Below, one piece after another: positions 12,101 to 23,443 of a stretch of DNA of 54,677 nucleotides. The stretch lies in the NCBI GenBank assembly GCA_013368445.1, contig JAACJO010000064.1, positions 1-54,677 of the forward strand, in the 5' to 3' direction. Source of the stretch: Leucocoprinus leucothites (taxonomy: Eukaryota > Basidiomycota > Agaricomycetes > Agaricales > Agaricaceae). The position numbers and the translations under genes were made by a program. The first letter of the stretch is position 1; the number at the start of each line of letters is the position of its first letter. The notes below the pieces were generated by a model. The model was not told the origin of the DNA. It did no database searches and saw only the letters and a program-made list of their open reading frames with translations.

Positions 12101-12232
12101 CCGAGCATGGCTAGTGAGCACACAGTACACCTAGGTGTCTGTCAGTACTCTTGTTGCGCATGCTGTTCTAGATATTTACTTACTTTGGGCTTTCATCACC
12201 AAACTCGCGCTGTCGTTTGGCTCTGCTACCAT
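9147..12232 (-). CDS. zinc-finger / tyrosine-recombinase-like protein of a fungal mobile element
   Basis: Three exons join in frame: 12232-12180, 12130-11944 and 11891-9147, with introns of 49 and 52 nt, giving 994 residues. The N-terminus has CTVC and CPRC pairs followed by H/C residues completed across the second splice. A finger LVCLKCR...HFQNQH (about 190-212) resembles the OrsD/DUF3505 type, and a second CISCRRC...HVC lies near 260-280. An acidic SEEEEEEELE linker follows. The C-terminal domain carries GEPARGSEL (about 810), a SKTT lysine (about 845), RVFRQF (about 930), FGHSAKM (about 963) and Tyr in LQHYTHD (about 971). These match, in order, the R-K-xxxR-H-Y plan of tyrosine recombinases, although the usual His of HxxR is Arg. 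Related domains sit next to or fused to RecQ helicases in fungal elements; no helicase is seen here. DNA binding and integration is an inference. Confidence 0.72.
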
Positions 12233-13687
12233 TGTTAAATTGGGGGGCAGTTTTGATTGTTTGACACGTACGGTTTCGCTTTTTGTGAGGTGCTTCCCTG
12301 AGAAACGTTCGAGTGAGTGCGCTTTGGTCTGTCAGAGTTGTTTTAGTCTTTTTTGGCAATTGTTATTGGAGGATGGACGTACTTTGCGTTTTTTTTCATG
12401 GGTGGTGTTGCGAAAGGGTGGGTGGTGGTCGAGTGGTGGGCGATAGGGTTTGGATTGGGCTGTCTGCTGTCCTTTTGTGAGCGCGGATTCTCAAAGAAGC
12501 TCTGCGAGGCTTGTGTCGGTCATGCTCTGGTGGGTTCTTTTGCCTGTCACTTATTACGTGCGCCTTATCAGTCGTTTTCGTGGGTGTGGCTGGGTGAATT
12601 GTTTATATTGCAATCGTATTTACTGTATTTACGATGTGCTAGTTTGAATTATTGTGCTACTGGACTTGTTTGTAAGGCGGGGGGTGTCTACTTTGCAGTT
12701 GGGCGTATTATGCTTACCGGGTGGACAATTCGTCCTCTACAAAACCTCTTCTTTCCCATTCCGCGGCCTCCCTTTGCATGTTGAATGTTGTTTGGCACCG
12801 TCAGAGTTCTCGTATCCGTTTCGTCGGTGAGGGTGTGCGGCGGTGGTGGTCATGGCGTATCGGTTCTCGTCCTTGCGGCGTTTTGCGCTCGCCTGATGTG
12901 GTGGGCAGTCGAAGTATGGCATTGTCGTGGTCGTAGTGGGGGTCGAGTCATAGCGTGGTTCGTGGTCATAGCGGCATTCGTGGTCCTGTAGAATCACAGC
13001 TGTCATTGCCGACATCGGCGGTGTCGAGTTGTGATTAACACGATTAAAAATCAATTGCTCACTTTTTTTCGACGCTCTTGCGAGTGTGCGCATATCATCG
13101 TTCATGGAATCTGTGGTGTGAGTGGCTATATGCGGTCGAGTATGATCCTTCACTGCGCAATTGTGGCTCTTGCTAGTCTGGGGAGGTGGCGGGGATGCAT
13201 CGTGTGTTGGGATGCCAGAGTCGTGGTGGTCATTCTCTAGGATCGTGGTTGCCAGCTACAAAATGCTGTTGGCGGCGGTGGGGGTGGTGGAAGCAGTATG
13301 CTGGTGGTGGGAGAGTAAGAGGTAGTAACAGCGGAGAGGCGAGAATTACTCATCATTGGGCACGTGAGCATGGCAGGGTCTGGGATATTTCAGGGCAGTG
13401 GTTTCGTCGTGGCTGGCCAAGCGACGACTGGGAGTCGCGGGATGGTGGGATTCGACTTTGGGGGCCATCGGTGGCAGGTGGGATTTGGGGGAGGCCATTG
13501 TCTCACCGCCATCTCAGCCGATCACATGATCAGTTCAATGGCGGGCAGGATGGCGAGGATTGGGGAGGATGGCGGACTGGATGGCATGGCTATGGGGAGG
13601 ATCGATGTGGGAGATGGCAGGAGGTGGTGAGGTGGCACGGGAATGGCGCCCTATGGCCTGGAACCATCGATTGATGGCGGTGGATAG

Positions 13688-13710
13688 CCACTGATCGATG
13701 GGATCAGTGG
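13688..13710. repeat. perfect 9-bp hairpin in the G-rich tract
   Basis: CCACTGATC and GATCAGTGG pair exactly around the 5-nt loop GATGG. It stands out in a tract otherwise poor in self-complementarity. Confidence 0.7.
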
Positions 13711-13875
13711 CAGTGTGACGAGAACAGCCACTGATTGATGCGACCGATGGCCGTGACTGCCATTGATGGCGGCAAGTGGCCTGGGAAATGGCCGGGAATG
13801 GCCATGGATCAGTCACAGAAGGGGCGTGGGGACATCACGTTTATGGCCCGGGAGATCACGACTATGGCCGGGAAA

Positions 13876-13915
13876 TCACGCGGATGGTGGGAATCGATCA
13901 CGCGGATGGTGGGAA
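13876..13915. repeat. 18-bp direct repeat, 22-bp period
   Basis: TCACGCGGATGGTGGGAA occurs at 13876-13893 and again at 13898-13915. Confidence 0.8.
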
Positions 13916-14377
13916 ATGGTTCATTAAACCCTGTTTAATACAATATATTCCGTAACTTATTCATTTTCCCACCGATTGCCATGATTTTGGGCTCGTTGGG
14001 AAGCGTTTTTCAGTGGCTTCAAAATGGGGTATAGGGATTGCTGTGTAGTACCATAGGGATTGTGCTTTGAACCCGCCATAGAGCAGACCCCTGCTCGGAG
14101 TGTCCATACTGATAGGTGACTGCTGGCAGAAACAGGAACGCTTGAAGTTCCTCAATTTTCTCCAAGTAGTGCATCAAGGAACCTTTGGCGCTGCAAAGAT
14201 GGTTATTGTAGCGGCACTCGTCACTATCGACCTCCAGGCGCACAACAGGCGGGCAGGGTAGGTTCAGTAGATACCTCATAGGGGATGCAGTCAAGGACCC
14301 TCCACAATCTCCCGATGGGGCTTGGCAATTTTCATCGAGCAAGCTATCTTCATACCTATTAAGCTGCACAAACAAGA

Positions 14378-14506
14378 ATGTATTGGCGACAAAGCATAGA
14401 AAGGACCAGGTGAGTGAAGAGTTGACCACGAGAAGAGAACAAGAGACCACGGACCGGACGTACCCAAGCGGGGTCCAAACTATTCCCACAGTCCCCTGTC
14501 GGAGCT
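14378..14506 (+). repeat. dispersed ~128 bp repeat, copy A
   Basis: It matches 17261-17387 in the same orientation. Shared words include TGTATTG, CATAGAAAG, GACCAGGT, GTACCCAAGC, ATTCCCACAGTCC and TCGGAG. Copy A lies beside a second block (about 14506-14575) of the CATTGAT/CACTGAT words seen at 13.7 kb. The internal TG...CA limits (14379-14490) resemble an LTR end, but I see no target-site duplication. Confidence 0.65.
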
Positions 14507-14995
14507 GCCAATTGATGGTCATTGATTGCCTGGATCGGTGGCTGTGGCCACTGATGGCCGGGGTTGATGGCTATGGAAGCTATCAACGTCACCCTCTGGC
14601 CTACACATGAGATATTGAGAGTCAAATCAATCATCGAACAATTTCACTACTGTACAAAAGTCCTACCGACTAAGCATCTGGCACTATAGTTAAGGGTTTT
14701 CTTCACATGTCTCATCAGCTCTCAATGGGGTATACACACTTGAGTGAGCGTCGCGTGCATTGGCTTGATGTATTACAAGAACATATTGATTTAATCCACC
14801 GTGTTGCAACAGATAACAGTTGTAAACGTACCTGCAAGCTTTTTCATCTCCACCTCTGTGTGGAGGTCTGCAAGCGATCTTACATTTCCGACAAAATTCA
14901 CAAGCCAAGGTAGACTTCCTGTTAGGGTTGCAACTGCCACGACTTGGCGCTACAAGAAAACCTTGATTAGATTATGAAAGAATGTCCCTTGAAAA
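14507..14995. other. intergenic, nothing further recognised
   Basis: After the CATTGAT-type block the sequence holds only short ORFs without motifs. Confidence 0.45.
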
Positions 14996-15784
14996 TCAGG
15001 CTATACCAGGTGATGATTGGTTGCGATTCACTTCACTGTCCTCATGAGATGGCGCCAGAGAGGAGGTAGTGTAGAGACGCTGTTGATCAAAGAAGAGTCG
15101 ATCCTCAAATTCTTGCCCGACAGCGTCGACGTCTTGAGGACGCATCACCGGCACCAATGCGGGAGAGCAAAGTGGCGCAGACGGTTCAGGGCGACCAGGA
15201 GATAGGACAGGACAGAGGGGTAATTTGGGCTCATGGCATATGTTCTGTGGTGTGCGATGACGTTGATGGGAGTTCTGGGATGAAGATGGGCCCGAGAATG
15301 TTCGAGAAGGCATCACTAGTGAAGACAGAGGGTGCTGATCGTGCTGATCGCGCTGTCCATGACGCGAGATATCAAGGGCCAGTAGAGACACGAGCAATTG
15401 GGAAGGTTCAGCACTCGAGAGCATGTCAGGATAGCAGGAGGCTGAGGTGACGAGAAGCACATCTTGTTGAAACGGCTGAGAGAAAGCTTATATAATCCAT
15501 CCCATGACCTGCCCTGGGCGTAATAGCAGCTGAGTGAGATTCGTAGCGGGAGCGAATGTTGACGGGTCCGGTACATATGATCTGGGGGCTGGAGCGGCGG
15601 GGGTATAATCGAATGAGCGTACGGACCAAGTCAAGGTGCAGGTACCACAGTTGGATACGGATGCGAAGACGTTGTGGTAGCAAGAACGGTAGGGGCGAGA
15701 GCAGGAGGGTATCCGTAAGTTGGTTGAGCATGTGCCTGTGTAGCTGCAGGAAACTATAGAAGCTGGAACGTGATTCATACTCAC
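14996..15784 (-). other. coding-like Pro/Ser-rich stretch, possibly a degraded gene
   Basis: Several overlapping minus-strand frames have low-complexity protein character: YGYPPALAPTV then HPYPTVVPAP in one frame (near 15700), YVPDPSTFAPATNLTQLLLRPGQ in another (near 15540), and a Ser/Pro/His-rich C-terminal frame ending at 14996. The frame changes between them without convincing introns. It may be a decayed regulator-type gene or chance, so I assign no function. Confidence 0.22.
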
Positions 15785-16039
15785 GATAACAGTTGTACTA
15801 GGAATACCAGTGGTCTAATATGCGCTGTTGGAATTTTGAAACAATAAACAATTGACCGTGGCTATTTAATATATATAATTAGCATTAGAGTCGCGCAAAG
15901 CTCCGCAAGCACGACAGCAGTTGACTTCAAATGTCTTGGATTCATCGACCCCCAAACCGGTAGGGTGCGGGCGCTAGTCTGAGCCAGTTCGGCTTCGAGT
16001 CCAACGAGCTTTTGTTGGAGAACTTTGGTGTACACGGCT

Positions 16040-16543
16040 TTAGCCACAGAGGCCGGTTCTGCTCTCGTAGGACCTCGATAAGTGTTCGGTATTCATATGA
16101 CTATTCGTACTCTGCAGTTTATGGAGATAACCGACCCCTCTCTTCAGCCCATCCCCTAAGGACAGTCGAGTCGTATTCATCGGTGATACCGTGAATCCAT
16201 ATTTCTGTTTCCTCGCGTAATTCATCCAACCTCTATTTGATGCATGAATCTCTCTAGCGAGCGAGGGATTCAGCGGAGGGCGATTCAAGGTGCAAGAGGC
16301 GAGGAGCGACAAGAGCCTTTTGTTAAGAGGTGGACTGGGAAGAGCCGGGGGTGGGGGGAGGGTCGGTGTTTTAGAGGTCGGTGTTTGGAGGTCTTCATGT
16401 GATTCCTGGAGTGCAGAGAGCTCAGCAGAGGTACGTTTCTATAAAATAATTCCAGAGTTGTCCAGAACCGATAAAATACACCAACGTACACGTGCAGCGT
16501 CGAACTGGGCATCCAATTGCTCATGAGCCTCGCGTCCTTCTCA
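16040..16543 (-). pseudogene. coiled-coil gene fragment
   Basis: On the minus strand a charged helical segment (REAHEQLDAQFDAAR) is interrupted by a clean 51-nt intron (16439-16489, GTACGT...TATAG). It continues in frame with KRTSAELSALQESHEDLQ and a Pro-rich run, then runs on to 16040. A better helical segment (RLDELREETEIWIHG) lies in another frame near 16220, suggesting a frameshift. No start codon or complete gene could be built. It resembles coiled-coil proteins only in general character. Confidence 0.3.
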
Positions 16544-16689
16544 TTCACTATCGGCCTCGCACTGCTTGTCTCGTCCTAATCGCTCGACGACCTGCTTCTG
16601 CTCTCGACGTGTTGTCTGCGGTTGGTGACAGCCGGCTCTCGAGAGACATATGCGAGGTACTGATGACAAAGGGCCGCGCCTGACACAGA

Positions 16690-17260
16690 AATTTCGCTGT
16701 CGAAAACTGAGCGTAGTGAGCCAAATTGATAAGGCTCTCTCGTTCGTCTGTGCTCATCCTTGAAGAATACAGGTCGCTATGTCGAAGGTCTCAAACAGCA
16801 CGTATTGTCGTATGATATCTTCCAACTATTTTTCCAAAAATAAGCTAAGAAGTGGATTCGAGGGTCAATGCTGCTTACCTGGTGGACACTAACTCTTCGA
16901 GTACTTGTCACCTCTTTCCCATTCCAGCTTCTTCGTTGAAGTAATCATATCGAGGAGCTTCGAATCTGTAGACGCGATGACGAAGTGAGCAATTGCTGTA
17001 GCCGACTGCTGCCAGAGACAGAATTGTGTTCGAGTGGCGCATCGAGGAAGCTTTGGTGCCGTTACAGAAATGACTCTTGCAACAGCAATTGCCGCTGTCA
17101 TCCTCCCTGCCCACAACGGGAGGGTCCCGTAGATAACCCGCCGGGGAGGTAACCGTATTTCAGCCGAGTACTTTCTAGTGTCCCGAGAGAGCTTGGCAGC
17201 TACATCGAGCAAGTTTTTTTCATGTTTAATATGTCGGGTAGTAGTCAGGACAAAGCGCGA
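16690..17260. other. intergenic, no gene supported
   Basis: A 107-codon minus-strand frame (16889-17212) has no recognisable motif and no splice context, so it is left out as a gene. Confidence 0.45.
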
Positions 17261-17387
17261 ATGTATTGACGATAAACCATAGAAAGACCAGGTGGTGAAG
17301 AGGTGATTGTGAGGAAGGAATAAGAGACGCCGGACCGGAAGTACCCAAGCCGAGTCTAAATTATTCCCACAGTCCTCTTTCGGAGTC
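17261..17387 (+). repeat. dispersed ~128 bp repeat, copy B
   Basis: This is the second copy of the repeat at 14378-14506, same orientation, with scattered substitutions and small indels. Both copies share the ATTCCCACAGTCC and TCGGAG end. Confidence 0.65.
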
Positions 17388-18235
17388 GCTTCTCCCCGAC
17401 GGGCACGAACCTAGTTTTTAGTTGCACCTGGTCATTTAGGGTCAAAAGGACCTTGCAGAGCGGGGGATGGGGGCTGTGCTCTTTATCGGACGTACGGAAC
17501 TAAACGTTTATTGTTCTATTATAAAAAGGCTCAAACTGTGATGCCTAGTACATTCTCTAGTGACGATTTTCTTCGAGCGGAATATTCCCCCTTGCTCACG
17601 GTTTCTTGGAATAATCACTCCATCATGATAACCGTCCGCGCACGATACCCATCTTTCTACCTCGATCCCAGTCGATCGACATATCCGTAGCCGCCGTGAG
17701 ACCGCTCTTCCGTGATGCCCGAGGTGAACGGACACTCGAGAAAGTAGTGCTCTCACCCAACACCGCCCACAAAGTCCTCCAAACAGCCGACTCTGGACCC
17801 ACAGGCATACTTAAACACATGAAACCGCGCTTGGGAATCGAACCCGCGCCGGCTGAGGAAATCATCTCCCAGGGACCCTTTCTGTCTGATCTCCCATCTG
17901 ACAGGGCTCTTCACACTCACCCACCACTGTCATCATCATCAGGGTCATTTGCGGGTTCAGCGTTGCCACGTCGTGTAACGCTCTCTTCCTCCTTCTTCTC
18001 ACCCACCTCACGTCCACAATACTGCTTACCCCCTACGACAATCAATTTTTCCTGTCCGACTAAAGCTGTGAGTCTGTGCTGTTGCTAGGCTGTAAGTTTT
18101 GGCATTTTGAATTTTAGCGCTCCCTCGTGTTGACCCCTTTACCTCTTGGTCCCCACAGCCAGAGAGACCACTACCTCTCCATCATCAAGGACCCACCACG
18201 CCCACCGCTCGTTTAGACCCTCCTCACCCCTCATC
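17388..18235. other. intergenic, contains a lone B-box-like sequence
   Basis: The reverse strand near 17832-17848 reads GGTTCGATTCC, a tRNA B-box core, but the flanks do not fold as a tRNA. A Ser/Pro-rich frame (17696-18088) has no other support. Confidence 0.45.
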
Positions 18236-18571
18236 ATGCCCTACTACGCCGCAGGCTATACCATCACCTTTTTCCAAGTTTTCGACCTCGTCTACCACCT
18301 CACCGGCAAATCTTACAAACGTGATGAATACGACCTCGCTCTCGACTTCCTGTATGACGACCTCTTAAACAAGTATGGCGTCGACATGCACGACTTGGAG
18401 GATACCGTCGAGCCAACGATTTTGATCGTTTGCTTGGAGAGCGATAATCCGATTTCGACAAGGGAGCTCCTGAACAACAAGACTGCAGTGAACATCAGGA
18501 GCTACTTGGATCGGGCGGGTTTGAAGCCTTACAAGTCCCATACCGCGAGTTGGAAGCAGTATCCCGGTTAA
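18236..18571 (+). CDS. small uncharacterised protein, 111 residues
   Basis: The ATG at 18236 follows a pyrimidine-rich leader with in-frame codons upstream. I choose this Met because MPYYAAGYTITFFQVFDLVY begins the structured part. The product has a hydrophobic N-terminal helix, an acidic middle (DLALDFLYDDLL, then DMHDLEDTVEP) and a basic end. No signal peptide cleavage site or known domain is seen. Composition and the ordered alternation of hydrophobic and charged residues favour a real protein over a random ORF. Function unknown. Confidence 0.45.
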   Translation: MPYYAAGYTITFFQVFDLVYHLTGKSYKRDEYDLALDFLYDDLLNKYGVDMHDLEDTVEPTILIVCLESDNPISTRELLNNKTAVNIRSYLDRAGLKPYKSHTASWKQYPG

Positions 18572-18970
18572 TGGACAGGAGGTGGAATGGTGGTCTTCGT
18601 TTGTTGGTAGTAGGCGCCTTTCTCGTTTGTGTGCCTCGTTGCTCTCATCGCCTCTCGTTTCGCAGCTATTTTCTCTATGCTATCTCCCCATCTTCTCTCA
18701 CTTCGTATAATGTTGCATATTATCGCGTTATTCACGCCATCACCTCCTCTTCGCTCCACTCTTGGACAGGAGGATCGAGGTGCAGTCGTACTTCCTTCAT
18801 CGGGTTATTCGGACATTATTATTTGAAAAACGAAAAAGGACGTTGCAGTAAGGTACAAAGATGGTCGTATGATACAGTAGTCCCCCTCCCACCGAAAAAA
18901 AAAAGCTTGAAGCCTTTGAATTCCAGGTCACCGGCAAACGTAACAGCCCACATGCTCATCATCATCATCA
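18572..18970. other. intergenic between convergent genes
   Basis: It should hold the 3' ends of the small plus-strand gene and of URC1. Nothing else is recognised. An A-run lies near 18896-18903. Confidence 0.5.
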
Positions 18971-20979
18971 TCAATGCTCCGTCTCTTCCCATGCCCGTCC
19001 AACCGTCTTGACCAAATCAGCTTCCGTCACTTTCTTCCCACTCGAAAAGTACCCTGCAGCAATCTTTGCGTCAATCTCCACTCGGGAGTCAGGAGGGATC
19101 AGATGATCTATGTATTACGCTCAGCTCCTGATCTCCGTTGGTCCGAACAAAACACGCACCAGGGATATCGTATCGCGTTAAAATGGGAATGCCGCTCTTG
19201 ACGATAGCGTCGTATTTCCTGCGAGTATGGTTAGATAAAAAACATAGATAAACATTTGATATGCAGACTCACATGTCACTCATGCTGACCATACGATCAA
19301 TCTTTTTGATACCGAGCCAATGGAGGACGTCGGGCATGAGGGCTTGGAACCTCATATCCTTGACTCCCGCAATCATTTCCGTCGATTTGAAGTAACGATC
19401 GGCCGAGTCGCCTCCTCGTTTGCGTAAATTATAGACCAAGTATCTATCCAAACGCGGTCAGCAATTTAACCAAGATAAGCTCTAATAATCACGTACTTTG
19501 TCACTTCACCGAGCGCTCTTCCTTCTTTCCTAAAGTAGACGACGACGCCAACGCCGCCGGCCTGAACGCCCCTTATACATTCCTCGATCGCGTATACAAG
19601 ATAGGGTTTACAAGTACAGATATCGGAACCAAAAACGTCGGAACCGTTGCCTGAACAAACCGTGAACCAAATGTTGAAACGAGGTGGTAGCGACTTACAC
19701 TCGTCGTGAACACGTAAAGTCAGAACTTTGCTCTCATCGGAGAGATATTCCGGGTTACCAACTAGGATTGACATGTCAGAGAAAGAAGACAAAGAACATA
19801 GTAGCAGGAACTCACAGATGTAAACGGTTAAGTTTCCAATGGGAGGCAAAAAGACCTTGATATCCGGGCGCGTAACAAGTTCCGGATACATTCCTCCAGT
19901 GTCCTCAAAGAGGGCGCGACGCAATAGGCCTTCCGAGCTATAGATAGTGATCATTAGTCTAATCTTGGATACATAACATATGACCAGATATACTCACATC
20001 CCGAACCTCTCTGCTACGCCCGGTAAATACCATACGGGCTCAACGGCAGCCTTACTAACTGTCACCTCAACGCCGTTATCCTCCGTACTATCGGTTCCAT
20101 CCTCATTCTTCAGCGGCCTACTCCTCATGACCAACTCCCCGTCGACGGCAAGAGTACCTTTACGCGCCGCCTCATCTAACTCGCTCATCTTCAAATGAGC
20201 TTTCGTCACCGCAATGCTCGGTCGGATGTCCAATTCCGAATCCATCTGCTTCTTAAACACAGTTTGGACTAAGTGACCCCAAGGGTCAAATGACACGATC
20301 TTCTTCGGATCAAACCAGGATGGCTGAGGAGGAAAGTTGACAGGTGGCTCGGTCATAGTATAGTCGGGCTTGTGAGTTGGCGAAAGAGAACCCATGGCGA
20401 TTGACAATGCGCGATAGATCGAGTAAGATCCGGAGTGGGCACCGAGGGCATTACGTTGTTTGAGAGAAGAGGATAGACGTGAGCAGACGACGGGGCCTCG
20501 TTCCTCTGGTGTGGCTGCACCCCACCTTAGTGGATATGGTTTGATGCCATGTTGATCAGGGTATGCTGGATCCGATGGTCAGTCGGATCTCAAGAATACA
20601 AACATATACGCACTAGTTAGGTTGACTCTTCCAGGGTATAGCAATTTTTCGCGTTCCTTGTCTGAAAGCATGCTCTTCTGAGGTGGTGATGGTCCAGAGC
20701 TCGTTCCAGCTAAAGGAACCTTGTCGAGTGGCGACACTAGCTCTTTCTCTGCTTGTTCTTCGGGCTTATTTGCAAAATGAGCGCTAGCAGGTGACGTCGG
20801 TGGCGACTCCACTGGAGGACTAGATGGCTTTCCAGTCAGAGCGTCAAGCTGAAAGACGATAAGAATAGTTTAATAGGGGTTTAATAACCACGTACCTTGG
20901 CCTGCATGGCCTGCTGGCTGACCTGCATCGCCTCGAGTTGCGCGAGGATCTGCGTCAGGACGGCGTCTGAAGCGGGCAT
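18971..20979 (-). CDS. URC1: URC1-type GTP cyclohydrolase II (uracil catabolism)
   Basis: Nine exons (20979-20896, 20848-20614, 20565-19998, 19937-19816, 19761-19699, 19650-19497, 19443-19273, 19218-19160, 19107-18971) sum to 1,593 nt and encode 530 residues without a lesion. All introns are 47-60 nt, GT-AG. The N-terminal half has WGAATPEERGPVV, NALGAHSGSYSIYRAL and DIRPSIAVTKAHLKM, the GTP_CH_N region typical of URC1 rather than of riboflavin RIB1. The C-terminal half is the GTP cyclohydrolase II fold: Zn ligands C358-X10-C369-X-C371 (HDEC ... CTC), then GGVGVVVYFRKEGRALG. In yeasts URC1 acts in the URC pathway, which lets the cell use uracil as nitrogen source. That role is transferred by family. 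Its usual partner URC4 is not in the window. Confidence 0.9.
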
Positions 20980-23443
20980 TATGGATGAGCGGAGATGGAG
21001 AGATGGAGGAAGGAGCGATAATCCAACTCGGATCTCTTTAAATGAACGCGAGGCCTGACGCGGTATCGTGACATAACCGAGACCATTGTCACTCTTTGAT
21101 ATGTCTGAACTCGTGAGAACCGGGACTTACGCAGGTCGACACTCGAACAATCCCGAACTATTGTTGCTGGTGCTATACCGGATGAACGGAAACTTGTCAC
21201 ATCCTGGCTACTGGATCCGAAACTTCTAGCCCGGTGGCTCCCATACAGTCTCGGTCAGTACACCCCGTTTCCTGCGTTCGGTGCATCCTTCAGGAGGTTC
21301 CAGCATTAACGTCCTCCCTAGCTTCCCATCTTTCCTTCGAGTTACGACTTATGGGCCTACCACGATGTTCCGAGTCCTGTAAGGCCCGAACCAAAAAAGG
21401 TTAAACCATGTCAGAGGATGCGGACCATTCATGAACTTCGCCAGTTTTCGAGCGGATCCCAGACATTCAGCTTTGGTCCGAACGATGAACTACGAGCACG
21501 TTAATCTACTCAGCCTTTTCACGGCACTCCCTGGTGAATTATCGCATGTTTTGTCTTACTGATACTCGGTCAATAACCTCGTTCCCTCGTCACATACACC
21601 ATAGAATTCTGGGGGTCAAACTCCTTTTTCTCTTGGTGCTACTTGTACTGACACTCGAACAGATCCGCCTATCTATGCCTGCTTCCCGAAGTCAAGCTTC
21701 AGCTTAAGATCACCTCACATGCACTTGCTACAATGCATACGAATGGCGATAGAATTCTTCGAATCGACATTCTACCGGATTCGTCAAGGGACAACCTCTT
21801 AACTCGCTGACTTTGCCCAACTACTGTCCTACAAGACCTCCGCAAGCAAGTCTTTCTCCCACTCCTCTTTCCTACGTTTTCTCCGATCCTCTGGACGCCT
21901 CCTTGCAACGCTTACCTCACTCTTTACTTCAAAATTTCGTGCTCGAATGAGGGCGAAAAGTGTACGGTGGAAACTTGGCAAGAGAATCAGTGACATGAGG
22001 AGTTCATTGAGCCGTTGATACAAAGATCTGTATGCATAGAAAGGGGTGCAGTGTGAGAGGCGTGGACAATTTCGAGAATGGGACTTTTGAGCGTTCGGGA
22101 TTGCGAGCATTGGAAGTCTGCGGCCGGGGAATGTCCAATGACTGCTAAACGCGATGACCATAATTGCTGCTATGCTTTCGTTATCTTATGCAGACCCTTC
22201 TCAGAGACGCCTAATATAGCTCCTGTCTGCAAATTCATCAAGATTATTGCAGAACGAGCCGCTCAGCAAGTCGATTCCTAAGCTTCTTCCCTCCTACGCT
22301 AATGACTGCCCAGTGTGTGACTGTGACAAAATAGTCATCAGTGCAGTTATTTTGAACAGGTCTGAAATTCTGACCACACAGGGCGCCATGAGTTCAGCGT
22401 TCTCTTCGTAAGTCTCCCCATTCCAAAATAACATCCCTCTAATGCCATCCATATAAGCGTCCTGCGCCATCCTGCCTATCAATTTTTAACTGGGTTTACG
22501 CTTGGGAACTACCCGACATACAAGGTGAATTACTCATACAAATTATCCCGGGCCTGGGATCTTCAGGCGATTATTTTACCCCCTTGACTGCTTCTCCAAT
22601 CTCAGATTAACTGTAGACTGACTACATGTCCCCACCGATGGAGATTCAAACAGTAGCTCAAGGCGTCTATGCGCCAAAAGTGGAGGATTACTCTAGTTAT
22701 TGTGCGGGGTGGCTCGAACTTGTGAGTGACCCATGAGATGATTTCGTATTGGAACAGTCGACAGCCTAAAGGAATACTCAAGGCGAATCACGTAGATACG
22801 ATAAGATATTCACTAACACGCGAAAACTAAATGTGGGCTCCCCTGACTACCGCTACACTTGCATGTTCATCTCACCGTGAATTCACTCTTGGAAAGCATG
22901 ATGAGCACTTCGCATTTGTGACTGGGAAGCTTGCACATGAGTTCACCAAGGCGGTTGATCGGGCCCCTCGCCGTGCTCGTACCGTGTTTCTCGCGGACAG
23001 AGTAGATCTTAAGCTGGACTGCTTACTGCATTTGGGGGCCGGTTGGTGGCTGGGGCTACCATCGGGAGATCCTCCGTGGTGTTGTGAAGGCGTGCCTTCC
23101 GTATAATGTGGATCAACCACGGGGGATAGCATAGGAGTAAGTCTATCTCACGGACGCATGTGCCCTGAAAGATTGGCGCCGCCTCGTCGTTTCATGCTCA
23201 CAAGGAGCAGGCATTATCTTCACTATGCCGTGGTGATGCGAGCCCATACCTGCACAGACTCATCTGAACCAAAAGAACCCAGAGATGGAAGCGGACTGTT
23301 GTGTTCTCTAGTTCTGGGGAACAAAGCCACACCGCCGGCCCTCTTTCACACATAGAGATGTCGACACAATATACATAGGTGTACAGTTCTACACAAAGCG
23401 GAATAAGAGGTCAAAGTACAAGGTAGGTTAATAATCATTCATA
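20980..23443. other. 2.5 kb intergenic, no gene supported
   Basis: The part next to 20979 should hold the URC1 promoter. Near 21940-21990 the minus strand reads HRTLFALIRARNF, similar to the TLRTLFAFIRAGNH of the BTB gene at 24.2 kb, so a decayed BTB copy is possible but unproven. Other ORFs (22831-23106, 23158-23355) lack motifs and splice context. Confidence 0.4.

Larger units (their letters stand above)
12233..13960. repeat. G/T-rich repetitive tract flanking the recombinase-like gene
   Basis: The plus strand is strongly biased to G and T for about 1.7 kb and built from GTGGTGG, GATGGTGGG and CACTGAT/CATTGAT words. Long ORFs here are products of the bias (Trp/Gly-rich one way, His/Thr/Pro-rich the other) and are not called. 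The gene's promoter should lie close to 12233. The tract may be the end region of the element. Confidence 0.5.

Noticed and set aside
13186..13674. Trp/Gly-rich 162-codon frame
   Set aside because: Its length is explained by the G-rich strand bias that removes stop codons. Composition is unlike any folded protein.
14379..17371. complete LTR retrotransposon between the two dispersed repeats
   Set aside because: No gag, protease, reverse transcriptase or integrase motif is found in any frame between them, and no target duplication is visible.
17815..17880. tRNA gene on the minus strand (GGTTCGATTCC B-box core)
   Set aside because: The flanking bases do not give a 5-bp T stem, acceptor stem or A box at the right distance. 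Only a short GC hairpin forms.
21829..22161. second BTB gene
   Set aside because: Only about 13 residues resemble the BTB gene at 24.2 kb. Neighbouring blocks of the fold are missing in all frames.
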